A stretch of 50,376 nt of DNA from JAUPKT01 sp964427855 (GCA_964427855.1 CAYRVH010000024.1:1-50376); one strand, 5' to 3'; positions 24,188 through 33,682 are shown, counted from the stretch's first letter. A program made the numbers and translations. The notes: generated by a model not told the origin, from the sequence alone.

Positions 24188-24350
24188 AATTCTCGAAACT
24201 AATCACGAATTGGGGCCGTGTACCCTCATTGCGTCATCTTCACGAAAGTGGTGATCCATACTGAGTTTCCTGGATTCTCATTTTCATGTGAATGACAACG
24301 TCACGTCTGAGCATTTCGCAATTTCTTTTCAGAAAGGTTATAATTCCCTG
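24188..24350. repeat. Dispersed repeat family B, copy 3 (inverted)
   Basis: Reverse-oriented copy: GAATTCTCGAAACTAATCACGAATTGG at the left, GTCATCTTCACGAAAGTGG, then CATACTGAGTTTCCTGGATTCTCATTTTCATG and TTTCTTTTCAGAAAGGTTATA. It lies just after the nicotinate operon. Confidence 0.7.
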
Positions 24351-24480
24351 CGCCTCGTATCACGGGTCTCGCACAAACGCGAGAATGCCCCAAAACCTTC
24401 TCTAATTGATTCGCTTGAAACATAGGGGTTTTCGAGAGCGCTCACGAATTAGGTGTCATGGTCGTCATTGCGACGACTAT

Positions 24481-24549
24481 CCTCTCTGACATGTCGAGGC
24501 ATCCCTCTCTGACATGTCGAGGCATCCCTCTCTGACATGTCGAGGCATC
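24481..24549. repeat. Three tandem 23 bp units
   Basis: Three identical 23 bp units starting CCTCTCTGACATGTCGAGGC (24481, 24504, 24527). The fourth, from 24550, changes into the left end of the family A repeat (CCTCTCTGTCATTTCGAGC). The units contain ACATGT. Copy number may vary between strains. Confidence 0.8.
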
Positions 24550-24556
24550 CCTCTCT

Positions 24557-24625
24557 GTCATTTCGAGCGAAGCGAGAAATCTTGGCCCGGCAATAAAGTC
24601 AGTCGCAAGGCGCCCTCGAAATGAC
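24557..24625. repeat. Dispersed repeat family A, copy 2
   Basis: GTCATTTCGAGCGAAGCGAGAAATCTT at the left and AGTCGCAAGG, then CCTCGAAATGAC, at the right: the reverse orientation of the copies at 42495 and 50303. From 24626 to 24891 only degenerate repeat fragments (for example CTCCTTCGAAATGACAAC at 24663) were seen. Confidence 0.75.
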
Positions 24626-24891
24626 ATGGATATCGAGGCGTCTCATTCCCGTTGGAGCCTTGCTCCTTCGAAATGACAACAATTCGACTCTCCTGGCGCA
24701 CTGCCGGTTTTCGAAGGCGCTTCCTCACTCAATGATGCTGACCTCATTCCGACGCAAATTTCGAGAACCGCTCTCACATTGCGGCGCGCCAATCAGCGCC
24801 TTGCGACGAGAAGGAATCCCTTCGTGTCATTGCAAGGAACCCAAAGCAGTGTCGCACCAAGTTTCGAGAGGTGTAATATATTCCGCTTGTC

Positions 24892-25422
24892 TCAACTCAG
24901 AGACAACATCCGTATCAATTTCCGCAGCTCTTCCAAGCCTTGGTCAGTGATGCTCAAAATCTTGTAGCCAGCCCTCCATCGCCCGTCCTTCTCTTGAGCG
25001 GCCCATTTGCATTCAGCCTCGAAGCTAAAAGGAAATACATCAGCAAAATAGTCTGCCTGAATAAGAAAGCCCTTCTTTTCCCCTACCTTGGATTCGATGC
25101 CGAGCACCTGAATGCCGCCTTCGGTAATATCGACCACCTCGCCTTCATGGAGAAGATTTTCCAGCTCATAGATAGGCAGCTTCACAAACACGTAGTTGCG
25201 ATGGAGGTCCCTTGGCTTTTCGCCGTATGTTTTCAAGCGATCTGAGGGTATTCGCTCTTCCAGTTCATTTTCCCGGAGGCTTCCGGCATCCATGAGTTTC
25301 TGGAAGATACTTTTCAAAGCGTTTTGAGAGACGTTGTATTTCGCCATCAAGTCCTGATCCGTCATGCCGGATTTGATGTCCGCAATTATTTCTTTTGCCT
25401 TGATTTTGCGTTTTTCAGACAT
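24892..25422 (-). CDS. PilZ-like c-di-GMP-binding protein with N-terminal helix-turn-helix-like region
   Basis: 176 residues. The first 50 residues ('AKEIIADIKSGMTDQDLMAKYNVSQNALKSIF') look like a small helix-turn-helix that reads a repeat or stacks on DNA. The C-terminal half (about 72-170) looks PilZ-like: R75 in 'HRNYVF' and D98-I-T-E-G-G103, matching the (D/N)-x-(S/T)-x-x-G c-di-GMP motif, followed by beta strands 'GFLIQADYFADVFPFSFEAECKW'. It follows, on the same strand, genes for making and breaking c-di-GMP. A c-di-GMP-responsive regulator is the reading; DNA binding is unproved. Confidence 0.68.
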   Translation of the reverse strand: MSEKRKIKAKEIIADIKSGMTDQDLMAKYNVSQNALKSIFQKLMDAGSLRENELEERIPSDRLKTYGEKPRDLHRNYVFVKLPIYELENLLHEGEVVDITEGGIQVLGIESKVGEKKGFLIQADYFADVFPFSFEAECKWAAQEKDGRWRAGYKILSITDQGLEELRKLIRMLSLS

Positions 25423-25559
25423 TTTATCTTGGTGTCGCCTCTCGATCTATGATAGCGCCCGATCCCCGCAACCGCAATAAAAATTGCCACGCACGCCAAA
25501 CGGGCGGTCTGGCGCGCTCGACTGCAGCCATATTCTTCATGGGTACCTATAGCATAGTC

Positions 25560-26456
25560 TCATCCTTCAACCCGATTTCGGCCCTGTTGTTTGGCGCGAT
25601 AAAGAGCCGCGTCAGCCTCCTTGATGAGGCTATCAACGTCCTGCCCCAGCCTATATTCAGCCAACCCCAGACTCAACGTGACGCGGACGGCCTTGTCCTC
25701 AACAGCTATGTCACTCTTGCAGAGATTACGTCTGAGGCGTTCAGCGATTTCCCGGGCGGAACTTCTCCCGCAACCGGGGGCGACCACCAAGAATTCCTCC
25801 CCTCCATACCGGCCGCAATGGTCGTATTGGCGAATGGATGAAGAGATGCGCCGCGCCGCCTCTTTGAGCACCTGATCACCAGCCGCATGACCATAAACGT
25901 CATTGATCTGCTTGAAGTGATCGATGTCGGCCATAACCACACTCAGCGGAGTCTGAGTGCGCCACGCCCTCGAAAGCTCTTTTTCCAAGATCTCGAGGAT
26001 CGCAGATCGGTTCATGAGCCCTGTCAGTGAGTCGTGAGTCGCTCGAAATTCCGATACTTTTAGAGCCGCCCGCAATTCATCCTGCAGTTTGACGATTCGA
26101 GCCCCTGCCCTGACGCGAGTCCTCAGTTCACTGTAGTCAAATGGCTTCACGATGTAGTCGTCTGCGCCGGCATCCAGACCCTTCACCACATCTTCCTTGG
26201 CGCTTCGCGACGTCAACAGGATGATGTATGCGTAGGAATCCTTTTCAGATTCTCTCAATGCCGTACAAATATCCAGGCCATCGCGCTTGGGCATCATCCA
26301 GTCGAGGACGGCGATTTTCGGGGGATCGTCCTTTGTCAGCTCCTGCCAAGCGCCGTCCCCGTCTTCGGCCGTGACGACCTCATGCCCCCACTGGCGGAGA
26401 TGGGTCTCCAACAGGGTTCGCGTCACCGGATCATCGTCCGCCACGAGTATTTTCAA
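25560..26456 (-). CDS. Response regulator with diguanylate cyclase (REC-GGDEF)
   Basis: 298 residues from a TTG at 26456, chosen because the receiver domain begins there (K-I-L-V-A-D-D-D) and upstream sequence is not conserved. REC domain about 1-120: D8/D9 acidic pocket, phospho-accepting Asp in L-D-W-M-M-P and Lys in the 'LLTSRSAKED' region. GGDEF domain about 150-298, with 'DHFKQINDVYGHAAGDQVL' and active-site R-Y-G-G-E-E-F. It makes c-di-GMP when phosphorylated. It lies 73 bp downstream of the HD-GYP gene on the same strand. The cognate kinase is not in the window. Confidence 0.9.
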   Translation of the reverse strand: MKILVADDDPVTRTLLETHLRQWGHEVVTAEDGDGAWQELTKDDPPKIAVLDWMMPKRDGLDICTALRESEKDSYAYIILLTSRSAKEDVVKGLDAGADDYIVKPFDYSELRTRVRAGARIVKLQDELRAALKVSEFRATHDSLTGLMNRSAILEILEKELSRAWRTQTPLSVVMADIDHFKQINDVYGHAAGDQVLKEAARRISSSIRQYDHCGRYGGEEFLVVAPGCGRSSAREIAERLRRNLCKSDIAVEDKAVRVTLSLGLAEYRLGQDVDSLIKEADAALYRAKQQGRNRVEG

Positions 26457-26529
26457 GGCCTGCCCCTTTTTTGTAATCCCTGAAAAGTTATTGCGTGCAT
26501 GCCAGCCGAATATGACGATGCTGCACAGC

Positions 26530-28083
26530 CTAGGCAAAGAATCGAGAGAAATTGTCGCGAATCTTTTGAAACTGGTCTTCGACCCGCAGAAATGCATCCA
26601 CCACCAGCGGATCGAACTGTCTGCCTCTGGCCTGGATAATGAGTTCGCACGCTTCCTCGTGCGAAAAGGCATTTTTGTACCGTCGTTGTGTGGTAAGGGC
26701 GTCATACACATCGGCGACGGCCACGATGCGAGCTGAAAGCGGGATTTCCCCGTTTTTCAGCCCGAAAGGATAACCCTTCCCGTCCCAATGTTCATGGTGA
26801 TAGAAAGCCACCTCTTTACCCAGCGTCAAATAGCCGGTATCCTCTCCTGACTCCCTGACAGCCTGGTCCAACGCCTCCCCACCGATGATAGTGTGCTGCT
26901 TCATGATCTCGAATTGGGATTTGGTAAATTTGTCCACATTAAAAAGGATGTCATCCGGGAGTCCAACCTTGCCGATATCGTGCAATATAGCACCATACAT
27001 TAAATTCTCGATAAAATCCTCCGTCAAAATGTCTCGGTGCACGCCCGCAGCAATGAGCTGTTCGCACAGCAGCCTGCAATAGGCTTGGATCCTTTTGAGA
27101 TGGAGCGCGGTCTCACTGTCCCTAGATTCAGCAAGGTGGGCTAAGGCGAAGATAAACGCTCCCTGTATCTTTCGGATCTTCTCGTACGATTGACGGAGGT
27201 CTTGATGGAGACGAAACTGCTCTGTGACGTCTTGACCGAGACTCAGAATCCCGCTGATGCCCCCTGAACCGTCCAACATGGGAGACATGGTAGTGAAAAT
27301 AGTGAGGTCGCGCCCATCTTTGGCGCGTCTCCTCACATGCTGCTGGATGGTTTTTTTTTCCTCCTGAATCATACGGGTCGTCGCCGCAAGGGTCTGCACT
27401 CCGTAGTCCCTTTCAGAGAAAAGTTGGAGGATGTCCCGGCCCAGCATCTCTTCCGCGGTGTACCCATAAATGTGCTCGGCCCCCACGTTCCAAAATTTCA
27501 CGACTCCCTCGAGGTCTGTGAGGATAATGGAGACGCCTTGAGAGCTGTTGAGGATCCCCGAGAGGAAATCATTGGTCTCGGCCAGCTCTCTCGTGCGCTC
27601 CTCAACCTGTTCCTCCAGTTCTCGACGATAGTCCCGTTCAAGCCGTTTGAGGCGGGCGAGCTCCATGCCTTTGGTCACCGCATCGATCAATAGGTCCGAG
27701 TTGATGGGCTTCAGAAGATAGTCGTGGGCGCCCCGCCGAAGCGCGTTCACTGCGCTGTCCAAGTCCCCGTATCCAGTGACGACCACGACCGGCGTTGTGT
27801 CGTCGATCTCCCGGACTGCAGCCAAGACCTGCAAACCGTCTTTCAGAGGCATGCGAATGTCCGTGACCACTACATCCGGCTTGACCTGCAAGAACAGGTC
27901 GATCGCCTGAGCCCCATCCGAGGCGGTAACTACCTCAAACCCGCTGATACCGAGCAGGTCTTTGAGGAGCTCTCGAGACGCGGCGTCGTCGTCCGCCAAA
28001 AGGATCAGGCCGCGGGAATTGGGGGCCTTTGCCTCGACGGTCGCGTGAAATCCTGGGGCTTGATAGACTGGAGAATGCTCCAC
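26530..28083 (-). CDS. REC-PAS-HD-GYP response regulator, probable c-di-GMP phosphodiesterase
   Basis: 517 residues. REC domain about 25-140 with D-D-D, V-V-T-D-I-R-M-P (phospho-Asp) and Lys in 'HDYLLKPI'. A short coiled coil follows (about 140-170, 'ELEEQVEERTRELAETNDFLSGIL'), then PAS at about 175-290 ('YTAEEMLGRDILQLF'). HD-GYP spans about 315-505, with H-D-I-G-K-V-G-L-P-D and H-H-E-H-W-D-G-K-G-Y-P-F-G. These residues bind two metals and hydrolyse c-di-GMP. It is paired with the GGDEF gene, so one signalling pair sets the local c-di-GMP level. The final 'RVEDQFQKIRDNF' is normal for the subfamily. Confidence 0.9.
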   Translation of the reverse strand: MEHSPVYQAPGFHATVEAKAPNSRGLILLADDDAASRELLKDLLGISGFEVVTASDGAQAIDLFLQVKPDVVVTDIRMPLKDGLQVLAAVREIDDTTPVVVVTGYGDLDSAVNALRRGAHDYLLKPINSDLLIDAVTKGMELARLKRLERDYRRELEEQVEERTRELAETNDFLSGILNSSQGVSIILTDLEGVVKFWNVGAEHIYGYTAEEMLGRDILQLFSERDYGVQTLAATTRMIQEEKKTIQQHVRRRAKDGRDLTIFTTMSPMLDGSGGISGILSLGQDVTEQFRLHQDLRQSYEKIRKIQGAFIFALAHLAESRDSETALHLKRIQAYCRLLCEQLIAAGVHRDILTEDFIENLMYGAILHDIGKVGLPDDILFNVDKFTKSQFEIMKQHTIIGGEALDQAVRESGEDTGYLTLGKEVAFYHHEHWDGKGYPFGLKNGEIPLSARIVAVADVYDALTTQRRYKNAFSHEEACELIIQARGRQFDPLVVDAFLRVEDQFQKIRDNFSRFFA

Positions 28084-28629
28084 ATGTCACCTTTGTCGCC
28101 GCGATTCGAATTCGCGATGTGCTAGGGCAAATCCGTAGTCTATTACTAGCAATACTGAGAAACGAGTTTTTTTTCAATACCGTGGACCTCGCATGGGGAA
28201 AGTCGGAATTGAGGCTCGGCCGCAATGAGCGGGACTCTTGAAAATACTCACGAAACCGATACAGACCCCCCTTTTTGACGGGAATTTCAACAATTGGGGC
28301 CGGCGTCTGTGATGGTTGAAAAATGTAAAGCAATTGGAACAGCCTTCCGTCTCCTCCTATCCAATGGCTTCGGTTGTATCATTTTGCGCAAACAGCCTCC
28401 CTAGACACCACAATACTTATGATATAGTCTTAAACGATGCCAAAAATGGATGACGAGACCCCGTTCGTGCGCCTCGCAATGAGAGAACCCCTCATGTCTT
28501 TGCCGGGGCTCGCAGAGGACGGGGTAACCTCAGCTTGCGGGGCTTTCGACGCGTTGCATAGTCCAAGAGGACGATTCCTTTGGCAATCTCTCTGATACGC
28601 TGATATTCTTCTTTCCGGGGTGTGGTCAA
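28084..28629. other. Divergent intergenic region, no clear gene
   Basis: 546 bp between the HD-GYP gene (minus) and the radical-SAM gene (plus). It must contain both promoters, but no convincing -35/-10 pair was found. A 52-codon ATG frame at 28437-28595 has no ribosome site and no recognised similarity. Confidence 0.5.
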
Positions 28630-30180
28630 TTGAACGTCTTGCTCATCAATCCGAAAACACCGCCCACGTTTTGGAGTTTTCCGGAACAAACCATTTTCAG
28701 CCGGAGGAAAGCGCTGATTCCTCCCTTAGGGTTGTTGACCGTCGCAGCCCTTCTTCCGCCGCATTGGCACGCGCGAGTTGTAGATCTCGACGCCCGACAG
28801 CTTGAAAAGGCTGACTGGGACTGGGCAGACGTAGTGATGCTCACCGGCATGATTGTTCAGAAGCACAGCATGCTCAGCCTCATTAAGGAAGCCAAACAAC
28901 GGAAGAAGACGGTCGTGGTAGGGGGCCCTTACGTATCTTCCGTGCCCGAGGAGGCTCTGGCGGCAGGCTGCGACTTTCTTGTGAGAGGGGAAGTTGAGCA
29001 CGTCATGGAGAAGGTGGTGATCGCATTGGAGAACCGCCAGGCAGGGGGCGTATTTGAAGCGGAGAGCCGCCCGCCGCTCACAGACTCTCCTCTTCCTCGA
29101 TTCGAACTCATCCGCATGGACGACTATTTGGTCATGTCCATACAAACGTCTCGCGGCTGCCCATTCGACTGTGAATTTTGCGATATAGTGAATCTTTACG
29201 GTCGAAGGCCGCGCTGCAAGTCGCCCGAACAGGTCATTCGAGAACTGGATTATCTCTATCAACTGGGGTGGCGGCGGGAAGTCTTCATCACCGACGACAA
29301 TTTTATCGGCAACAGATCCCATGCCCGCGCGGTACTCGATCTGCTGATCCCATGGATGAAGAGCCACGGAGAGCCGTTCAATTTTACGGTGCAGGCCTCC
29401 GTGAACCTGGGGCAAGACCTGGAATTGATTGATCTGATGACCGAGGCCAATATGTCCAACGTCTTCGTGGGCGTGGAATCTCCTGACGAACAAATTCTTA
29501 AGGTGGCCCACAAATATCAAAACGTCAAAAACCCCCTGGTTGAGTCCCTGAACAACATGAATAGAAATGGTTTGTCAGTCATGGCCAGCTTCATCATAGG
29601 GTTTGACGGCGAAAAAAAAGGCGCCGGCGAGAGGATTTGCGCCTTTGTCCAGCAGACAAACATTCCCGTTGTCATGCTCAATACCCTGCACATTCTCCCC
29701 AACACCAGGCTGTGGACCCGGTTGAAAAATGAAGGCCGACTCCTTGAAGAAAGCACTACCGGCCAATCCACGGGCGGGGTATTGAATTATATCCCGGACC
29801 GACCCGACGAAGAAATACTCGAAGAATACGTTCAGGCATGGAGCTATCTCTATGAGCCATCCAGATTCCTGGAGCGCGTCTACCGTTACTACCTTTCCAT
29901 GAGGCCGACACGCGCTGCGAGCGGGGCCGCGGCCGATCCGGTTGCGCCCTCGAGTCGTCGACAGTTCAAAGATGTGGCGGGGGACATCCGGCGATTTGCC
30001 CGGCTCGCCTGGCGGCAAGGCCTTGTGTACAGCTCGAGGAGGCAGTATTGGCGCCAGATTTTTGGGATGATGAGGCATAACCCCAGTCGATTTGTGCCAT
30101 ACATCGTGCGGTGTATCATGGGCGAGGATATGTTCAGGATCAGGAGAACCCTGTTAAGGGATTCACGTTTCTTTCAGTAG
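28630..30180 (+). CDS. B12-binding radical SAM protein, DUF4070-type
   Basis: 516 residues from TTG 28630, with GGGGTG seven bases upstream. N-terminal cobalamin-binding domain (about 1-140: 'MNVLLINPKTPPTFWSF', 'VVVGGPYVSSVPEEALAAGCDFLVRGE'). The radical SAM core has C177-x3-C181-x2-C184 (C-P-F-D-C-E-F-C-D), 'YQLGWRREVFITDDNFIG' and 'VFVGVESPDE'. The C-terminal 150 residues have the 'ERVYRYY' features of the DUF4070 branch, which includes hopanoid methylases of the HpnP type. No hopanoid or squalene genes are present here, so the substrate is unknown; methylation or rearrangement of an unactivated carbon is the general expectation. Confidence 0.85.
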   Translation: MNVLLINPKTPPTFWSFPEQTIFSRRKALIPPLGLLTVAALLPPHWHARVVDLDARQLEKADWDWADVVMLTGMIVQKHSMLSLIKEAKQRKKTVVVGGPYVSSVPEEALAAGCDFLVRGEVEHVMEKVVIALENRQAGGVFEAESRPPLTDSPLPRFELIRMDDYLVMSIQTSRGCPFDCEFCDIVNLYGRRPRCKSPEQVIRELDYLYQLGWRREVFITDDNFIGNRSHARAVLDLLIPWMKSHGEPFNFTVQASVNLGQDLELIDLMTEANMSNVFVGVESPDEQILKVAHKYQNVKNPLVESLNNMNRNGLSVMASFIIGFDGEKKGAGERICAFVQQTNIPVVMLNTLHILPNTRLWTRLKNEGRLLEESTTGQSTGGVLNYIPDRPDEEILEEYVQAWSYLYEPSRFLERVYRYYLSMRPTRAASGAAADPVAPSSRRQFKDVAGDIRRFARLAWRQGLVYSSRRQYWRQIFGMMRHNPSRFVPYIVRCIMGEDMFRIRRTLLRDSRFFQ

Positions 30181-30230
30181 CGGACCTGGTCCGACGCAGC
30201 AGGCTGCGAGGGCCGCAATCTTTTTTTTGA
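30180..30230 (+). terminator. Probable terminator after the radical SAM gene
   Basis: Outer GCGG/CCGC arms enclose GGACC-T-GGTCC and GCAGC-AG-GCTGC stems, followed by AATCTTTTTTTT. It lies immediately after the stop codon. Confidence 0.6.
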
Positions 30231-30282
30231 GATGACAGGCAGTGTTGATGCGGTAAAGAGCGGGCCTGCGGGGCTGAATCGG

Positions 30283-30321
30283 TTGACAGGCCAAGGGGCG
30301 TGATTTACCTATTTGGTAAAT
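30283..30321 (+). promoter_or_regulatory. Candidate operator/promoter upstream of clpB
   Basis: TTGACA at 30283-30288 is followed by the perfect inverted repeat ATTTACC-TATTT-GGTAAAT (30303-30321), which would cover the -10 region. GGGCG and CGCCC arms lie just outside, so the RNA could also fold. It is not CIRCE (TTAGCACTC) and does not look like a sigma-32 promoter. Confidence 0.45.
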
Positions 30322-30457
30322 TATGCGCCCACACGGGACACCCACGACGCGCCAGGCTTCTCTAGACGTCACATGCATCGATAATGCCGATGTCTGCGGG
30401 GACGCGGCGCGTGCGGCGCGCCCCCGAAGAGCTCAAATTCTGTGGGAGGAATAACAG

Positions 30458-33053
30458 ATGCGTGCTGAAAAATTTACGTTGAAATCTCAAGAAGCCCTTC
30501 AAGAGGCTCAGAATATAGCCTCCGGCAGAGGCAACCCCCAAATAGAGACTGAACACCTGCTGCTTGCCCTATTGTCGGATGACGGCGGCCTATGCGTAGA
30601 AATCCTCAAAAAACTCGGCGTCGATGTCGATCGAGTCCGCAGTGAAACCCTGCAGGCCATCGAGAAACTCCCGCGCCAGACCGGCGCTGCCGCCGAGCGC
30701 TACTTCTCGAATCAGTTGCGGCAAGCGCTGGAACACGCCTTCCGCGAGATGGAACAGCTCAAGGATGAGTATGTCTCGGTAGAACACCTACTCATCGCCC
30801 TTACCGAGGCGTCGGGCGCGGCGTCAGCCAAAATCCTCTCGTCAAAAGGGGTAACCAAAGACCGCATCTACCTTGCGCTGACCGACATCAGAGGGTCGCA
30901 ACGGGTCACTGATCAATCGCCGGAAGAAAAATATCAGGCCTTGAAGCGCTTTACTCGCGACCTCACCGAACTGGCTCGCAAGGGGAAACTCGATCCGGTG
31001 ATCGGGCGAGACGATGAGATCCGACGCATCATACAAGTCTTGTCGCGGCGGACAAAAAACAACCCGGTGCTCATCGGGGATCCAGGGGTAGGAAAGACGG
31101 CCATCGTCGAAGGACTTGCCAGCCGGATCGTGTCAGGGGACGTCCCGGAGACGCTAAAGGGGAAGAGAGTGCTGGCGCTGGATATAGGGCAACTGATCGC
31201 CGGCGCCAAATATCGGGGCGAGTTTGAAGATCGTCTCAAAGCTGTCTTGAAGGAAATTTCGGCCGCCTCAGGTGAAATCATCCTGTTTATAGACGAGATG
31301 CACACCCTGGTGGGAGCGGGATCTGCAGAAGGAGCAGTGGACGCATCGAACATGCTCAAGCCGCCGTTGGCGCGGGGTGAACTGCGCGCAGTGGGCGCGA
31401 CGACAGTCAACGAATATCGAAAATACATCGAAAAAGACGCTGCCCTGGAACGCAGGTTCCAACCGATCTACGTGGCTGAGCCGTCAGTCGAGGATTCCAT
31501 AGCCATATTGCGGGGACTCAAAGAGCGCTACGAACTTCACCACGGCGTTCGCATCCAGGACGCGGCCATCATCGCAGCCGTCACCTTGTCGCACCGATAC
31601 ATCACGGATCGCTTCCTCCCGGATAAGGCCATAGACCTTATCGATGAAGCCTCGTCCCGATTGCGCATCGAAATAGATTCCATGCCAACCGAGATAGACG
31701 AGATCGAACGCCGCATCATTCAGCTTCAAATCGAAGAACAGGCGTTGACAAAGGAATCAGACGAAGCCAGTCAGGCGAGACTCGAAAAGGTCCGGGCGGA
31801 AATAGCCCGCCTGCAGGCGGATTCAGAAGCGCTGAAGGCAAAATGGCGTCAGGAAAAAGAGATTATCATGGCGATCCGGGAGCTTAAGGAGCGCTATGAA
31901 AGGGCCAAGACCGACGCAGTGAAAGCTGAGCGTGAAGGAGACCTCAGCAGGGCAGCGGAACTCAAATACGGCCTTCTCATCGCCCTGGAAAAGGACATCC
32001 GCCAAAAAAACGAAGAATTAGCCTTGTTGCAGCAGGACGGCGGCCTCCTGAAAGAAGAGGTAGGCCCGGAAGACGTTGCAGAAGTAGTGGCAAAGTGGAC
32101 GGGCATCCCAGTCTCCAAGATGCTCGAAGGCGAGGTGGAGAAGCTCGTCAGAATGGAGGAACGGATATCCGCGAGGGTCATCGGGCAAGAGGAAGCCATC
32201 GTCGCGGTGGCGAACGCGGTGCGCCGTGCCCGCTCAGGACTCCAAGACCCGAATCGCCCCATCGGCTCCTTTATCTTCTTAGGTCCCACCGGCGTCGGCA
32301 AGACTGAACTCGCCAGGGCCCTCGCAGAATTCCTCTTCGATGACGAACAGGCCATGGTGNNNNNNNNNNATCGATATGTCCGAATACATGGAACGACACT
32401 CGGTGGCCAGACTCATTGGCGCCCCGCCAGGTTACGTCGGCTACGAAGAAGGTGGATACCTCACTGAGGCCGTCAGACGAAGGCCATACTCGGTGGTCCT
32501 GTTCGATGAGATCGAGAAGGCCCATCCCGAGGTATTCAACGCCCTCCTCCAGATACTTGACGACGGAAGGCTCACAGACGGGAAAGGCCGCACCGTTGAC
32601 TTCAAAAACTGCATCATCATCATGACGTCCAACATCGGTTCCACGGAAATCAGGGAATACGCAGGTCGAGACGAAGACGCCATGCGCATGAAAGTCATGG
32701 ATGCGTTGCGCTACCACTTTAAGCCGGAGTTCTTAAACAGACTCGATGATATTATCATCTTCCATGCCCTCACCCGAGAGCAGATAAAACAGATCGTGGA
32801 TATCCAGATCGCGCGGCTGAACAAGCGTCTTGCCGACAATAAACTCACGCTGGTTCTCGATTCGAGCGCCCGTGATCTCCTGGCCGGTGAGGGGTTCGAT
32901 CCCTCATACGGTGCAAGGCCCCTGAAAAGGGCCATCCAACGCTTGATCGAAAACCCCCTTGCCATGGATATTCTCGCAGGAAGATTCCATCCCGGCCAAA
33001 CGATCAAGGGGACGCAGCAAGGAGACAAACTCGCGTTTGAGGCGGTCTCATGA
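30458..33053 (+). CDS. clpB: ClpB disaggregase, interrupted by an assembly gap
   Basis: About 862 residues once the gap is allowed for. Hexameric AAA+ chaperone that pulls proteins out of aggregates with DnaK and small heat-shock proteins. Clp_N repeats at about 1-145; first AAA+ with G-D-P-G-V-G-K-T and I-L-F-I-D-E-M; a long coiled-coil M domain (about 410-520, K/E/R rich); second AAA+ with G-P-T-G-V-G-K-T, then I-D-M-S-E-Y and V-V-L-F-D-E-I; and a C-terminal D2-small domain. Ten N at 32360-32369 separate 'E-Q-A-M-V' from 'I-D-M-S-E-Y'; E. coli has a single Arg there, so the true missing length is probably 3 bases and the frame shift is artificial. GTGGGAGG precedes ATG 30458. Confidence 0.95.
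32360..32369. other. Assembly gap (10 N) inside clpB
   Basis: A placeholder of ten N. Homology predicts one codon (Arg) between the flanking sequences. Ten is not a multiple of three, so automatic gene callers will split clpB in two. Confidence 0.95.
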
Positions 33054-33108
33054 GACCTCCTCGAACGCCCCAAAACACCTGCTGCCGCGCGCATCAGTGG
33101 AGACTATT

Positions 33109-33561
33109 ATGCCAAAAGTAGCCGACTTTATGACCACAAAGGTAATCACCGTGACGCCGGACACCCCGCTGCGAGAACTCGCAACGCTCCTGTCCACGCA
33201 TCACATCAACGGCGTTCCTGTGGTGGATGAGCAGGGCGCACTCCTTGGAGTCGTCTGCGAATCCGATCTGGTGAACCAAAACAAACCGCTTCATATCCCC
33301 ACGGTATTCTTTATCCTGGATTCGGTGGTTCCTGTGGGAAACCCATGGCGACTCCACAAGGACTTTCAGCGCATCTCGGCAACCACCGTGGCAGACATCT
33401 ACTCGAGACCGGCAGTGTGTGTGACGCCGCAGACAGACCTATCCGACGCGGCGCGCCTTATGGCGGACAAGAAGCTCTACACGCTTCCGGTGGTGGAGCA
33501 AGGCCGTCTGGTGGGGATATTGGGGAAGGGTGACGTCATAAGGGCTTTTGTTGAGAAATAG
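33109..33561 (+). CDS. CBS-domain pair protein
   Basis: 150 residues from ATG 33109, with GGAGA six bases upstream. Two CBS domains: about 4-60 ('MTTKVITVTPDTPLRELATLLSTHHINGVPVVDEQGALLGVVCESDL') and about 90-148 ('YSRPAVCVTPQTDLSDAARLMADKKLYTLPVVEQGRLVGILGKGDVIRA'). Such stand-alone pairs bind adenine nucleotides in the cleft and act as energy sensors; the partner is unknown. It starts 55 bp after clpB and ends before a good terminator, so it may be cotranscribed with clpB. Confidence 0.92.
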   Translation: MPKVADFMTTKVITVTPDTPLRELATLLSTHHINGVPVVDEQGALLGVVCESDLVNQNKPLHIPTVFFILDSVVPVGNPWRLHKDFQRISATTVADIYSRPAVCVTPQTDLSDAARLMADKKLYTLPVVEQGRLVGILGKGDVIRAFVEK

Positions 33562-33660
33562 CATTTCGTAGAAATATATCAGCCAATAACAACTTTATGT
33601 AAGAAACTACTTGAAAAATGCTTGACAAGTATTTGAAATCATGTTTTAAGCAGTTGCCAA

Positions 33661-33682
33661 CAGCGGGAGGCGTAGCCCGCTG
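33661..33682. other. Small hairpin
   Basis: CAGCGGG-AGGCGTAG-CCCGCTG, a perfect 7 bp stem in the gap after the CBS gene, 25 bp before the terminator. Purpose unknown. Confidence 0.4.

Noticed and set aside
24481..24549. Possible CRISPR array
   Set aside because: The 23 bp units are directly adjacent with no spacers, and no cas gene is present.
28437..28689. A 52-codon plus-strand frame and a 65-codon minus-strand frame
   Set aside because: No ribosome sites, mutually overlapping, and no recognised similarity.
32340..33053. A separate second AAA+ gene or a real clpB frameshift
   Set aside because: The break coincides exactly with the N run; flanking residues are continuous with one missing codon.
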